From: Tateyamaria omphalii
Lineage (GTDB): Bacteria; Pseudomonadota; Alphaproteobacteria; Rhodobacterales; Rhodobacteraceae
Direction of reading: 5' to 3'
Assembly: GCF_019802125.1 (NCBI RefSeq)
Contig: NZ_JAHVHT010000004.1
Location: forward strand, 1-64,000
Length of the DNA: 64,000 nucleotides
The notes under the pieces were generated by a model. The model was not told the origin of the DNA. It worked only from the letters and a program-made list of their open reading frames with translations, and searched no databases. Shown one piece after another: positions 1-9,665 of the stretch. Made by a program: the position numbers and the translations under genes. How positions within the stretch are numbered: the stretch's first letter is position 1; each line of letters starts with the position of its first letter.

Positions 1-179
<179 letters not shown>

Positions 180-331
180 TTATTGTCATTGGCGGGGAAA
201 ATCAAGCGGGCTTGAACACCTTCGGCACATGCGCAAGAGGCAAGGTGCAGCCCGAGCACGACCGGATTGCACGAGCGCAGCAATGACAAGTTGTCCACGG
301 TCGAAACAGCGTGCGCGCAGCGGCGACTGAA

Positions 332-940
332 TTAGATTTCCGGTGCGGTTGCCGCGGCTTCGTCCGTGACGTTTTCGGCGGGCGCAGCCACGGCATTCGG
401 ATCCGGTGTGAACCAACCCTCTTCCTTGCTTTGCCGGACGAGGAAACGCTCGACCGCCTTGGCCGCGTTCTGGCTGAGTTCCTTGAGCTGTTCTTCGGCG
501 GTCATGGTGTAGCCGGTGCCGATGATGGGTGCGGTTCCAAAGGTTTCGAGCACTGTGATCTGTTCGGGTTCGTCATTCAACTTGCCGCCCGCCGCGTCGT
601 CCCAGACCGTGACATTGAGGATGAGGGCCGATTTGGGCGCCAAGACCAGCGGGATACCGGGTTGCGCCAGAACGTACCCCTCGACCGAGATGCCAAAGTG
701 ATAGCGGCTGGCCCCGTTGTACCGCCCGAACCGTTCGGACATGGCGGATTTGACCGCAGTCGTCAGCTCAGCCTCGGTCGCCGGGCGGCTCAGTGGTCCG
801 CGCTGCGCGTTTTCGGCCACGACGATATTGTGCTCGAGCCGGAAGTCGCCGAGCGGCACGGGTGCATCGTTCAGATCGCGATTGCTGGCGCATGCCGATA
901 GAACGGCCATCATCACAAGGCCCAAAACCCAACGCATCAT
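332..940 (-). CDS. Putative outer-membrane lipoprotein, function unknown
   Basis: A 202-residue protein with a lipoprotein signal peptide: two N-terminal Met, a hydrophobic run and the lipobox LSAC with the lipidated Cys at residue 17. The mature part has no domain I recognise and ends in an Ala/Pro/Glu-rich tail. An upstream in-frame start exists (about 1021), but the Met-Met-Arg start is preferred because GGGGAGAG lies about 6 bases upstream and the signal peptide begins there. It is divergent from the P450 gene with about 110 bases between them, so both promoters should lie there. The lipoprotein call is firm; the role is unknown. Confidence 0.8.
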   Translation of the reverse strand: MMRWVLGLVMMAVLSACASNRDLNDAPVPLGDFRLEHNIVVAENAQRGPLSRPATEAELTTAVKSAMSERFGRYNGASRYHFGISVEGYVLAQPGIPLVLAPKSALILNVTVWDDAAGGKLNDEPEQITVLETFGTAPIIGTGYTMTAEEQLKELSQNAAKAVERFLVRQSKEEGWFTPDPNAVAAPAENVTDEAAATAPEI

Positions 941-1048
941 TCCGGCACTCTCCCCATTTTTCTTGATCCCCCGGATAGCGCAGGTGCGGCGTTGGCGCAA
1001 TTGTCCAGGGCCAGGGTGCACCTATATCGTAAGGTAACGGAGAGAGAC

Positions 1049-2413
1049 ATGCCCGATACCGCCCTGCCCCGCCCACTGCCCGTACGTGTGCTGCTGGTTA
1101 ACGAGGAGTGGGGGATCTGGAAGAGCTTGCAGATGGCGCGCAGCAACGTGTTGCGCATCATCCCGGAGCTGTCGACCCGGCAACCCATCGTGTCGGGCAA
1201 GACCGGCAAACGCTGGCACATGATCACCGATCCGGATGCCATCAAGCGGATGGTGCTGGACAACCTCGACACCTATCCCAAATCGGTGGTGACCAAGAAC
1301 CTGCTGAAACCGGCCATTGGCGAGTCGATCTTTATTGCCGAAGGCGCCGAGTGGCGCTGGCAGCGCCGCACCGCCGCACCCGTGTTCACCCATCGCAACA
1401 TGATGAACCTTGCGCCCATCATGACAGGCGCGGCCGAACGTTGCGCCGACCGTATCGCGGCAGCGGGGCCACGGGCGGTGAACCTGCTGGACGAGATGGT
1501 GAACACAACCTTTGACGTGATTGCCGATGTGACCTTTTCCGGCGGTGAAGCGTTTGATCGGGCGGGCGTGCACCGCGCGATCGAGGATTACATCGCCGAG
1601 GCTGGAAAAGTGTCGCTGTTCGACATCCTTGGCGCCCCGGACTGGGTGCCGCGCCCCGGGCGGCTCGTGTCGGGACAGGCCATGCGCGAGACGAAGGCGG
1701 TCGCTGACCGCGCGATTGAGGATCGTGCGGCCCGCGCCCATAATGGCGTGCCGGACCTGCTGGATTTGCTGATGGCGGGCGAGGATCCCAAGTCGGGGCG
1801 CAAGATGACGACAGCGGAGCTGCGGGACAACTTGCTGACCTTTATCGTCGCGGGGCATGAGACAACGGCACTGACGCTGGCATGGTCGATGTACCTGTTG
1901 GCCTTTGATCCCGAGGTGCAGGACCGGGCGCGGGAAGAGGCGCAGTCGGTGCTGCAGGGTCGTGCGGCGATGGGAGAGGATGTGGCCGCATTACCGTTCA
2001 TCCGCGCGATCATTGATGAGGCTCTGCGCCTGTATCCGCCTGCCGGGATGGTGTCGCGCACGGCGATGGCGGATGACGTGCTTTGCGGGCGCGAGATCAG
2101 GAAGGGCGATACCTGCATTATTCCAATCTATGCTCTGCATCGGTCAAAGCTGCTGTGGGACAACCCGGATGCCTTTGATCCCGACCGGTTCGCAGATCGC
2201 AAGTCGGTCGACCGCTATGCCTACATGCCATTTGGCGACGGGCCGCGCATTTGCATCGGCGCGTCCTTTGCCTTGCAGGAGGCGGTGATAATCCTTGCGA
2301 CTCTGATCAGCCGGTTCCGGTTCACGCCGGTGCCGGGGAAAGCGCCAGAGCCGGTCATGATCCTGACCTTGCGTCCCGAGGGTGGCGTTTGGTTGACGGC
2401 AGAGCCTGCCTAG
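1049..2413 (+). CDS. Cytochrome P450
   Basis: A 454-residue haem monooxygenase. It has the I-helix oxygen-activation motif AGHETT (about 268-273), the K-helix ExxR as EALR (324-327) and the haem-ligand loop FGDGPRICIG with the thiolate Cys at 402. The length and AGHETT motif resemble the CYP4/CYP102-like branch that hydroxylates fatty acids or alkanes, but the substrate cannot be read from sequence. There is no membrane anchor and no fused reductase, so it needs separate ferredoxin or flavodoxin partners, none of which are adjacent. The start at 1049 has GGAGAGA just upstream; an in-frame start at 992 lacks a good site. It converges on the M48 protease with a 4-base overlap of stop codons. 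Confidence 0.93.
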   Translation: MPDTALPRPLPVRVLLVNEEWGIWKSLQMARSNVLRIIPELSTRQPIVSGKTGKRWHMITDPDAIKRMVLDNLDTYPKSVVTKNLLKPAIGESIFIAEGAEWRWQRRTAAPVFTHRNMMNLAPIMTGAAERCADRIAAAGPRAVNLLDEMVNTTFDVIADVTFSGGEAFDRAGVHRAIEDYIAEAGKVSLFDILGAPDWVPRPGRLVSGQAMRETKAVADRAIEDRAARAHNGVPDLLDLLMAGEDPKSGRKMTTAELRDNLLTFIVAGHETTALTLAWSMYLLAFDPEVQDRAREEAQSVLQGRAAMGEDVAALPFIRAIIDEALRLYPPAGMVSRTAMADDVLCGREIRKGDTCIIPIYALHRSKLLWDNPDAFDPDRFADRKSVDRYAYMPFGDGPRICIGASFALQEAVIILATLISRFRFTPVPGKAPEPVMILTLRPEGGVWLTAEPA

Positions 2414-3498
2414 TCGTCCTCGCAAATTGCTTGCAGCGCAGTCCATTGGTCGTCCGACAGGACGGGAGACCATGTTTCACCCGCTGGCGCGGCGGCATGG
2501 GCGCGGTCGATCCGGTCAGAAAGTGACGGGTGAGACAAGAAATGCGAGAGGATTCCATCGTTGTCGCCGTATTCGTCGCGGAGCCGTTGGAACATGTCGC
2601 CCAGTGCGGCGGGTGATATATTTGCCTGCTCTAGCGCCTCATGCGCGAAGGCGTCAGCGGCCTCTTCCGCGCCTTGGGAATAGTTCGCGTCAATCAGACG
2701 TTCGGCCAGGAACAGGACGACCGCACCGCCCGCAAAGTCGCCAAAAAGCAGGCCCAGAACACCAATGCTGCCTGCGGACCGCAGCGCATGGCGCGTGGGG
2801 TCCCGGCTGACGACATGGCCCAGTTCGTGGGCGAAGACGGCCGCCACTTCCTCGGGCGTTTCGGCCGCGTCGATCAGGCCGCGGAAGAACACCACATAAC
2901 CGCCCGGCAGCGCAAAGGCGTTGATCATGGGGTGGTTGAGGACAAAGACCGAGACTTCGGTGCCTTCGGGCATGGCGGGTGCGAATGTGGCTGCCATCGC
3001 ATCAAGCGCGGCACGCCCTTCCGGCGCTTCGCAAACGCGCAGGGGACCGAGGGCGTTGTTGCCCAGTGCGTCGCGGATCTGGTTGAACGTCGCCTCGCCC
3101 AACGCGCGTTCGGCGCGGGGCGGGATGAAGTTGGCGAGTTGGTCGGCCATGAGCGGGATCAGGAGGCCGATCTGAAGTGCAACGGCAGCTACTGCACCAG
3201 CGGCCCAGAGTGCGAGGCGGCCGCGCCCTTTCGGTGGGGCAGCGCGATTGAGGTTGGGCAATGGCGGCAAGGTGCCCGCGTCCGGTACATAAAGGCGGGC
3301 CACCGGATCGGTGGTGAGCCGCAGAACCGTGTCAATCCCGGCAGGATGATCTTCGACTGCGCGGACATCTGCGACGGGCCAGACGATGTCTGCTGCATCT
3401 TCCCGCGCGAGCATCAGATGGACGCGATCTGAAGACGGCGTGATGTAGACCGGGACGGGCTTTGGCATGTCACCGTCGAAATACGTCGCATTGGTCAT
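2410..3498 (-). CDS. M48-family membrane metallopeptidase
   Basis: A 362-residue protein with a soluble N-terminal part, one membrane segment (about 95-118) and an M48 peptidase domain. The zinc site is HELGH at 224-228, and the third ligand is probably the Glu of EAAD at about 279. M48 enzymes (HtpX, BepA/LoiP, Oma1 type) degrade misfolded membrane or envelope proteins. One membrane segment and the position of the domain suggest an Oma1/BepA-like periplasm-facing protease. Its 5' end overlaps the upstream DUF898 gene by 4 bases, so the two are very likely translated together from one mRNA. Confidence 0.9.
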   Translation of the reverse strand: MTNATYFDGDMPKPVPVYITPSSDRVHLMLAREDAADIVWPVADVRAVEDHPAGIDTVLRLTTDPVARLYVPDAGTLPPLPNLNRAAPPKGRGRLALWAAGAVAAVALQIGLLIPLMADQLANFIPPRAERALGEATFNQIRDALGNNALGPLRVCEAPEGRAALDAMAATFAPAMPEGTEVSVFVLNHPMINAFALPGGYVVFFRGLIDAAETPEEVAAVFAHELGHVVSRDPTRHALRSAGSIGVLGLLFGDFAGGAVVLFLAERLIDANYSQGAEEAADAFAHEALEQANISPAALGDMFQRLRDEYGDNDGILSHFLSHPSLSDRIDRAHAAAPAGETWSPVLSDDQWTALQAICEDD

Positions 3499-4928
3499 AT
3501 TGCGGCCCCCAGATCGAGGGCTTCGGCAAAGCCTTCAGCCTCGGCAAACTCGTCACGAGCCACCTGGCTGATGTCCTGCAATCCGTCATGCGCTGGCAGC
3601 GACAGGGTCCCCGCCATATGGCGCATCAGCGGGAATGTGACGAATGTGTTGTAGACGACCGACCACATCAGGAAGACCCCGAAATAGAGGATCACTGACG
3701 CCGTGATGGTCAGCCAACGCGGTGCATCCCCAATGGCACCTGTGTCGATACCGCCCACATTGTTCAGCACGTTCAAACCGATGACAGGCACCAGAATGAC
3801 AAGCAGCAACAGCAGCCCTAGTAATAGAACAAGATAAGCAAGGATCGTTCCGCCAGCATAAATCCAGGCGACGCGCCCGGTGCGGAGTTTGGAGGCGAAG
3901 GCGATGCCAGGTGCCGACTTATGATTGGCCATCATACGCCGTGCGCCGAAGATGTAGTGGACGGCGCCCACGTAGAGGCCGAGGGCCAGCGGCAAAAGCA
4001 GCCAGAGCCGCCAGACAGCCTGCGAGGGGCCGTCCTCCAGCCCTTCGACATCGATCTCTGTCCCGAGGGCACCAGCCAGAAATCCGCGCACAAACAGGTC
4101 GAAGACCGGGCCAATGGGCTGCAGCACCATGACCCAAAGCGTCCAGAGGCCACATGCCAACACTGCCAGTACAAGCGGTCGCATGGGCTGGTAGAGCATC
4201 GTCCAGCGCCCGCCCTGCACCAGTTTGGCCGAGCCAAAGAACGTGCGGTCGGTGCGGTATTTTTCCAGATAGAAAGTCATGCGCGGCCAGAGGATGCCCA
4301 GAGTGCAGATCGTTACCAACCAATGCACGCAGGCCCGCCAGGCATAGCCCCACGCCCCGGGTTCCAGACCAAAGCGCACACCGCGCCAGCGGGTGCGGCC
4401 CAGCACGTAGCGCCGGGCGCGGTAGCGGGCATAGAACCACAATGGGATAACGCCAAGGAAGCTGAGGAAATAGCCCGCGACATTGCCGTCGAAGACCGAG
4501 AAGCTGATGAACATCAGGATCAGGTTCACGACGCCGATGTAGAAGGTCAGGATCACGACTGCGATGAAGAAGCCAAGCAGCTTCTCCCACGGGTCGCCCA
4601 CATACTCCATTGGATGCCCGCCGGGGCGGATCGAGGACCAGAAGTAGCGACGCAGGCGGGTTTTCATCCAGAAGCGGTAGAAACCCAGCGTCAGGATCGA
4701 CCAGAAGCCGGTTTTGAGCGCCAGCCAGAACACGGCCCCCCGGCGGCCGACAAAGCCGACCGGCAGCGCGCCGTCAGGTGAACTTGTTGTCCCTTGGGAA
4801 GCCGCGGGGGGCCATCCGCCCTGCCCCTGCGCGCTTTCCGCGCCACTCGGCGAGTTCGGTTTCTGTTCTTGTGCGTCCGGCTGGGTCGAGCCAGCTGAGC
4901 CCGTCTGCCAGGGTGAAGGTGGTTGCAT
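3495..4928 (-). CDS. DUF898 (YjgN-like) polytopic membrane protein
   Basis: A membrane protein of the DUF898/YjgN family. The first conserved block, FVGRRGAVFWLALKTGF, is followed by LTLGFYRFWMKTRLRRYFW, and about eight hydrophobic segments follow. The function of the family is unknown. The only ATG in frame is at 4926-4928, which puts the first ~50 codons over the 3' end of parC; that N-terminal part is Gln/Pro/Ser/Gly-rich and unlike family members. Translation might instead begin at a CTG near 4764, just before the conserved domain. It overlaps the M48 gene by 4 bases, suggesting the two act together at the inner membrane. The family call is good; the start is uncertain. Confidence 0.75.
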   Translation of the reverse strand: MQPPSPWQTGSAGSTQPDAQEQKPNSPSGAESAQGQGGWPPAASQGTTSSPDGALPVGFVGRRGAVFWLALKTGFWSILTLGFYRFWMKTRLRRYFWSSIRPGGHPMEYVGDPWEKLLGFFIAVVILTFYIGVVNLILMFISFSVFDGNVAGYFLSFLGVIPLWFYARYRARRYVLGRTRWRGVRFGLEPGAWGYAWRACVHWLVTICTLGILWPRMTFYLEKYRTDRTFFGSAKLVQGGRWTMLYQPMRPLVLAVLACGLWTLWVMVLQPIGPVFDLFVRGFLAGALGTEIDVEGLEDGPSQAVWRLWLLLPLALGLYVGAVHYIFGARRMMANHKSAPGIAFASKLRTGRVAWIYAGGTILAYLVLLLGLLLLLVILVPVIGLNVLNNVGGIDTGAIGDAPRWLTITASVILYFGVFLMWSVVYNTFVTFPLMRHMAGTLSLPAHDGLQDISQVARDEFAEAEGFAEALDLGAAI

Positions 4929-7068
4929 CGCTCAGGCCCCCGTCCTTGTACTTTTGCAGACGCACACCCTTGCCCCGCGCCATCTCGGGCAATTCCGCAA
5001 GTCCGAACACCAACACTTTGCGGTTCTCGCCGACCACCGCGATGCAGTCACCATCCGCCGGTTTGCACACCGCCACTTTCACGTCGCCGCGCACGTTCAG
5101 CACCTGTTTGCCTGTGCGGGTCTGCGCGATCACTTCGTCCTCAGGCACGATGAAGCCATCGCCCGCCGACGATGCGACCAAAAGCTTACGACCGGGTTTA
5201 TGGGTCAGAAGCGAGTGTATCTGCACCTCGTTCGGCAGGTCGATCATCAGCCGCAGCGGTTCGCCCATACCGCGTCCGCCCGGCAAGTTCGAGGCGGAGA
5301 CAGTGTAGAAGCGGCCATTCGAGCCCACCACGATCAGCCTGTCGGTGGTTTCCGCGTGGAAGATGAAGCGGGGGCCGTCGCCGTCCTTGAATTTCAACTC
5401 GCGGGTCAGGTCGATATGGCCCGTCATGGCGCGGATCCAGCCCATCTGACTGCACACGACGGTGATCGGTTCGCGGTCGATCATCGCCTCGAGCGGAACC
5501 TCCTCGACCTCGCCCGCCTCGGCGAATGTCGTGCGGCGCGCACCGCCTTCGTAGTCCTTGCCGAACTTCTTTTTCGTCTCGCGCATCTGGTCGGCGATGG
5601 CCTGCCATTGAAGGTCTTCGCTGTCGAGCAGGTCTTCGAGTGCGGCGCGTTCTTCCATCAGCTCGGATTGCTCGCGGAGCAGCTCCATCTCTTCGAGACG
5701 GCGCAGAGAGCGCAGGCGCATGTTCAGGATGGCTTCGACTTGGACGTCGCTCAATTCGCCCTCACCTGGCGCGGGCGACACGTAGTCGGCCTCGGTCATC
5801 GCACGCGGGTGATCCTTGCCCCAATCTTCGCGCATCAGCGCGGCCTTGGGGTCTTCATCGTAGCGGATGATGTCGATCACGCGGTCGAGGTTGAGGAAGG
5901 CGACGATCAGACCCTCAAGCACCTCAAGCCGGTGGTCGATCTTTTCCATGCGGTGCTGGCTGCGGCGGATCAGCACCTCGCGCCGGAAGTCGAGGAAGGC
6001 GCGGAGCACTTCCTTCATCGAGCAGACCTTGGGAGTGACCCCGTCGATCAGCACGTTCATGTTGAGCGAGAACCGCACTTCGAGATCGGAGTTGCGGTAG
6101 AGCATGCCCATCAGCACGTCCGGATCGACGTTCTTGGACCGGGGTTCGAGGATCAGGCGGATATCGTCGGCGCTCTCATCGCGCACATCGGCGAGGATTG
6201 GCACCTTTTTGGTCTGGATGACCTCGGCCAGCTTCTCGATCAGCTTGGACTTCTGGACCTGGTAGGGAATCTCGGTGACGACGATCTGCCACTGACCGCG
6301 GCCCAAATCCTCGACCTCGTACCGGCAGCGCAGGCGGAAGCCGCCCTTGCCCGTGCGATAGGCCTGGGCGATGGCCTCGGGCGGTTCGACGATGATGCCG
6401 CCAGTGGGAAAGTCGGGGCCCGGTACGTAGTTCAGGAGCGTGTCGTCGCGGGCATCCGGCGTCTTGATCAGGTGCAGGCAGGCGTCGCACAGCTCGGCAA
6501 TGTTATGCGGCGGGATATTGGTCGCCATGCCAACGGCGATGCCGGAGGCACCGTTGGCGAGCAGGTTCGGAAATTGCGCAGGCAGCACAACCGGCTCGGT
6601 CAGGGTGCCGTCATAGTTTTCGCGGTAATCGACCGCGTTTTCATTCAGCCCTTCCAGCAGCGCCTCGGCCACTGCCGTCATCCGCGCCTCGGTGTAGCGC
6701 GAGGCGGCAGGGTTGTCGCCGTCGATATTGCCGAAGTTGCCCTGCCCGTCGACCAGCGGGTAACGGACGTTAAAATCCTGCGCGAGCCGCGCCATTGCGT
6801 CATAGATCGCAGCGTCACCATGGGGGTGATAGTTGCCCATCACATCGCCCGAAATCTTGGCCGACTTGCGGAACCCCCCGCTGGAGGACAGACGCAATTC
6901 CCGCATAGCGAACAGAATACGACGATGTACCGGCTTAAGCCCGTCGCGCGCATCCGGCAGCGCCCGGTGCATAATCGTGGACAGCGCATATGTCAGATAC
7001 CGCTCACCCAATGCACGGCGCAGCGGTTCAGACAGGTCCATGTTGGGGGTGTCGGTCTGATCGGACAT
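4774..7068 (-). CDS. parC: DNA topoisomerase IV subunit A
   Basis: A 764-residue type II topoisomerase A subunit that decatenates daughter chromosomes with ParE. The DNA-gate domain begins with LRRALGERYLTYALSTIM. The catalytic Tyr is in ASRYTE (about residue 125). The quinolone-pocket region reads GNYHPHGDAAIYD, so the positions of E. coli ParC Ser80 and Glu84 are Ala and Asp here. The C-terminal part is short, as in alphaproteobacterial ParC, and ends PRGFPRDNKFT. MSDQTD at 7066-7068 is taken as the start by family resemblance; an in-frame start at 7089 would add seven residues. parE is not in the window. Confidence 0.95.
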   Translation of the reverse strand: MSDQTDTPNMDLSEPLRRALGERYLTYALSTIMHRALPDARDGLKPVHRRILFAMRELRLSSSGGFRKSAKISGDVMGNYHPHGDAAIYDAMARLAQDFNVRYPLVDGQGNFGNIDGDNPAASRYTEARMTAVAEALLEGLNENAVDYRENYDGTLTEPVVLPAQFPNLLANGASGIAVGMATNIPPHNIAELCDACLHLIKTPDARDDTLLNYVPGPDFPTGGIIVEPPEAIAQAYRTGKGGFRLRCRYEVEDLGRGQWQIVVTEIPYQVQKSKLIEKLAEVIQTKKVPILADVRDESADDIRLILEPRSKNVDPDVLMGMLYRNSDLEVRFSLNMNVLIDGVTPKVCSMKEVLRAFLDFRREVLIRRSQHRMEKIDHRLEVLEGLIVAFLNLDRVIDIIRYDEDPKAALMREDWGKDHPRAMTEADYVSPAPGEGELSDVQVEAILNMRLRSLRRLEEMELLREQSELMEERAALEDLLDSEDLQWQAIADQMRETKKKFGKDYEGGARRTTFAEAGEVEEVPLEAMIDREPITVVCSQMGWIRAMTGHIDLTRELKFKDGDGPRFIFHAETTDRLIVVGSNGRFYTVSASNLPGGRGMGEPLRLMIDLPNEVQIHSLLTHKPGRKLLVASSAGDGFIVPEDEVIAQTRTGKQVLNVRGDVKVAVCKPADGDCIAVVGENRKVLVFGLAELPEMARGKGVRLQKYKDGGLSDATTFTLADGLSWLDPAGRTRTETELAEWRGKRAGAGRMAPRGFPRDNKFT

Positions 7069-7296
7069 AGATGGTGTGTAGCCCCCCACTTGGCTGGGAA
7101 CAAGCGGTCAGGTGGTCATTCTGCCGTTGCGGAACACATGGCCACCTTTGCGCGTTGCCCTGACACCACAACGCAAGGCAGTGGGGAAAACTGACCGACA
7201 TTTACCCGTGTTTGGAATCGTTCGGTTTGTTATGGTGTTTTTGTGTCACCGAGCTGCTTTTGTGACGCATCAAGTTTGTTGGGGGGAACACAGGTT

Positions 7297-7911
7297 ATGT
7301 GGCGTTTCATTATTGTGACTTTCGGATTTCTGGCGTTCGCCTTCTACGAGATGAGCGGCGGCGCGGATTTCGACCCCGAGGCGACGCGCTTGGCCCGGAT
7401 CGACGTGCCGGTCACTGTCGAAGAGGAAAAACTCGAGCGAGTGGTCGACGCCGCACCCGCCGAACAAACGCTGGTGCCGGAAAATGTCACGCGCGTGTCC
7501 TTGAACCTGAACAGCGTGAACGATGTTCTGCGCCCACAGCGTAACGTACCCACGACCCCAGCGCGGCAGTTGCCCGCCGCTGAGGAGCCTGTTGCGACGG
7601 ATGTCGCCCTGTCTGAAGAGGAACCAACAGTCATCCTGCCAAGCCTGATCATGGACACGGCAGTGATCACGCCAGTGGACTTCAATGCGCCCGATACAGC
7701 CGAAGAAAGCGTACAGGAGGTGCGGCAGGTGTCTGCGCGCAGCGTGAATGTACGTGGTGGCCCCGGTACGAACTTTTCGGTTGTGAACCGGCTCACACGC
7801 GGCGATGCCGTCGAAATCCTGCAAGACCCCGGCAACGGTTGGGTCAAGTTGCGCCCGGTTGGCGGTGGCATCGTCGGCTGGATGGCAGACTTCCTTCTGA
7901 GCGAAGGCTGA
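7297..7911 (+). CDS. SH3-domain protein with N-terminal membrane anchor
   Basis: A 204-residue protein. Residues 1-20 (MWRFIIVTFGFLAFAFYEM) form a hydrophobic anchor or signal. A Pro/Glu-rich linker follows, then a bacterial SH3 domain from about residue 140: VSARSVNVRGGPGTNFSVVN, RGDAVEIL, NGWVKLRP, GWMADFLL. Such domains bind peptidoglycan stem peptides or metals in the periplasm. The start is set by the hydrophobic N-terminus and GGGGGG ten bases upstream. About 230 bases separate it from the divergent parC start. Its 3' end lies 66 bases from the SDR gene, which may be co-transcribed. Confidence 0.8.
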   Translation: MWRFIIVTFGFLAFAFYEMSGGADFDPEATRLARIDVPVTVEEEKLERVVDAAPAEQTLVPENVTRVSLNLNSVNDVLRPQRNVPTTPARQLPAAEEPVATDVALSEEEPTVILPSLIMDTAVITPVDFNAPDTAEESVQEVRQVSARSVNVRGGPGTNFSVVNRLTRGDAVEILQDPGNGWVKLRPVGGGIVGWMADFLLSEG

Positions 7912-7977
7912 TTGCAGAGGGCGCGCTGCGCGCTATTGTCCCGCTCGGAAACGAGCAGGACGGGCACAAGACGGGCC

Positions 7978-8808
7978 ATGACACAAAGATCGGTTTTGAT
8001 CACCGGGTGTTCCTCGGGGATCGGATATGCTGCTGCGCGCGGATTGCGCGATGCGGGCTGGCGCGTCTTTGCATCCTGCCGCAAGGCCGAGGACTGTAAA
8101 CGCCTGAAGGCCGAAGGTTTCGACAGTCCACTCATCGACTACGCAGACACTGATACGATCCACACGGGTTTGAGCGAAGTGCTGGACGCGACAGGCGGCA
8201 CGCTCGATGCGCTGTTCAACAATGGCGCTTTCGGAACGCCCGGCGCGGTCGAAGACCTGCCGACGGATGCGTTGCGGGCGATTTTTGAGAGCAACTTCTT
8301 TGGGTGGCACGAACTCACACGCGCGGTCATCCCGGTGATGCGGGCACAGGGCCACGGGCGGATCGTGCAATGCTCGTCCGTTCTGGGCTTCGTGACCATG
8401 CCGTGGCGCGGGGCCTACAACTCGACCAAGTATGCGCTTGAGGGACTGACCCAAACCTTGCGGGTTGAGATGCGCGACACACCGATCCGCGTGATCTCGA
8501 TCCAGCCGGGGCCGATCACAAGCAAGATCAGGGTCAATTCCATCCCGCATTTCGAACGGTGGATCGACTGGGAAGGTTCGGTGCGCGTGGATCAATACCG
8601 CAAGAAATTGCGCAAGCGTTTGTACGAAGACAGCGGACCGGATACGTTCGAACTGCCCGCCGATGCAGTCGTCAAGAAACTGCGCCACGCGCTCGAGGCG
8701 CAGAAGCCGCGCCCTGTTTACATGGTGACGACGCCGACCTACCTGATGGCGACGCTGCGGCGCACCCTGCCTGTCCGGGCGCTGGATTGGGTCCTTTCCC
8801 GCGGGTGA
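7978..8808 (+). CDS. Short-chain dehydrogenase/reductase (SDR) family oxidoreductase
   Basis: A 276-residue classical SDR. The NAD(P)-binding motif is TGCSSGIG near the N-terminus, the structural motif is NNGAFG (a variant of NNAG), the catalytic Ser is in CSSVLGF and the catalytic pair is YNSTK. The substrate is not predictable; long-tail SDRs with the PGPI motif are often ketone or steroid-like reductases. The start ATG (7978) directly precedes TQRSVLITG; a longer TTG frame upstream has no site. It lies downstream of the SH3 gene in the same direction. Confidence 0.88.
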   Translation: MTQRSVLITGCSSGIGYAAARGLRDAGWRVFASCRKAEDCKRLKAEGFDSPLIDYADTDTIHTGLSEVLDATGGTLDALFNNGAFGTPGAVEDLPTDALRAIFESNFFGWHELTRAVIPVMRAQGHGRIVQCSSVLGFVTMPWRGAYNSTKYALEGLTQTLRVEMRDTPIRVISIQPGPITSKIRVNSIPHFERWIDWEGSVRVDQYRKKLRKRLYEDSGPDTFELPADAVVKKLRHALEAQKPRPVYMVTTPTYLMATLRRTLPVRALDWVLSRG

Positions 8809-8880
8809 CCCAACGCCGCGTTCGCTTTTGGACGTGGGCCGACTACATCGTGCCGAGACAAGACAAAGGGACACAGGGAC

Positions 8881-9087
8881 ATGGGGTTTGACCCGCTATT
8901 CATACTGATCGTGCTGGCCTGTCTGGCCGTGGTCGTCGTGCTGATGCTGGGCCTTGGCGGCTTTGCCAAGGGGTCGGGCTGGGCCAAAACCAATTCGAAC
9001 AAACTGATGCGTTACCGGATCGGGGCGCAATTTGTGGCCGTCCTGCTGATCCTGGCCTATGTGGCACTGCGCGGAACGGGGAACTGA
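8881..9087 (+). CDS. Small twin-transmembrane (HIG1-like) protein
   Basis: A 68-residue protein with two hydrophobic segments (about 5-27 and 49-64) separated by a basic loop with the pattern GSGWAKTNSNKLMRYRIGAQ. This matches the small HIG1-like twin-transmembrane family common in Rhodobacteraceae; mitochondrial relatives associate with respiratory supercomplexes. It ends 2 bases before the adenosyltransferase ATG, so the two genes are translationally linked. Any link to respiration is inferred from the family and from etfBA lying just downstream. Confidence 0.75.
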   Translation: MGFDPLFILIVLACLAVVVVLMLGLGGFAKGSGWAKTNSNKLMRYRIGAQFVAVLLILAYVALRGTGN

Positions 9088-9089
9088 GC

Positions 9090-9665
9090 ATGGTTGTACT
9101 GAACAAGATCTATACGAAAACAGGTGATGCGGGCGAAACGGCCCTGGGCAACGGCGCGCGTGTGGCGAAACATGCGATGCGCGTGACGGCCTACGGTACA
9201 GCGGACGAGTTGAACGCCTTTCTGGGGGTCGCCCGGCTTGAGGCATCCGGCGACATCGATGTGTCGCTGAGCCGTATCCAGAACGACCTGTTCGACCTGG
9301 GTGCGGACCTGTGCCGTCCCGATATGGAAAAGGATGCCGAGGCAGAATATCCGCCCCTGCGCATGACCGACGCGCAGGTGTCGCGTCTCGAATCCGAAAT
9401 TGACGCAATGAACAGCGATCTCGAGCCCTTGCGCAGCTTTATTCTGCCCGGTGGGTCAGCGTTGTCCGCCCATCTGCACGTATGCCGCACCGTGGCACGC
9501 CGGGCCGAGCGACTGGCTGTGGAACTGGCGACCATGGAAGCGGTAAATCCTGCGGCCGTGAAGTACCTGAACCGATTGAGCGACTGGTTCTTTGTCGCGG
9601 CCCGTATCGCCAATAATGGCGGCAAGGATGATGTGCTCTGGATTCCAGGTGCGAACCGCGACTAG
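9090..9665 (+). CDS. Cob(I)yrinic acid a,c-diamide adenosyltransferase (PduO/MMAB type)
   Basis: A 191-residue enzyme that transfers adenosyl from ATP to cob(I)alamin, giving adenosylcobalamin. The PduO-type ATP loop is visible as KIYTKTGDAGETALGNG near the N-terminus, then TADELNAFLG, and in the C-terminal half FILPGGS and HVCRTVARRAER. Adenosylcobalamin is needed by mutases such as ethylmalonyl-CoA and methylmalonyl-CoA mutase, which fits the methylsuccinyl-CoA dehydrogenase elsewhere in the window. It follows the twin-TM gene by 2 bases and overlaps the convergent VOC gene by 4 bases. Confidence 0.93.
   Translation: MVVLNKIYTKTGDAGETALGNGARVAKHAMRVTAYGTADELNAFLGVARLEASGDIDVSLSRIQNDLFDLGADLCRPDMEKDAEAEYPPLRMTDAQVSRLESEIDAMNSDLEPLRSFILPGGSALSAHLHVCRTVARRAERLAVELATMEAVNPAAVKYLNRLSDWFFVAARIANNGGKDDVLWIPGANRD

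Noticed and set aside
4714-7194. Very long open frame on the plus strand opposite parC
   Set aside because: It is the high-GC shadow of parC: third-position GC bias leaves few stops in the opposite frame. The minus-strand protein has unmistakable ParC motifs and the plus-strand product has none.
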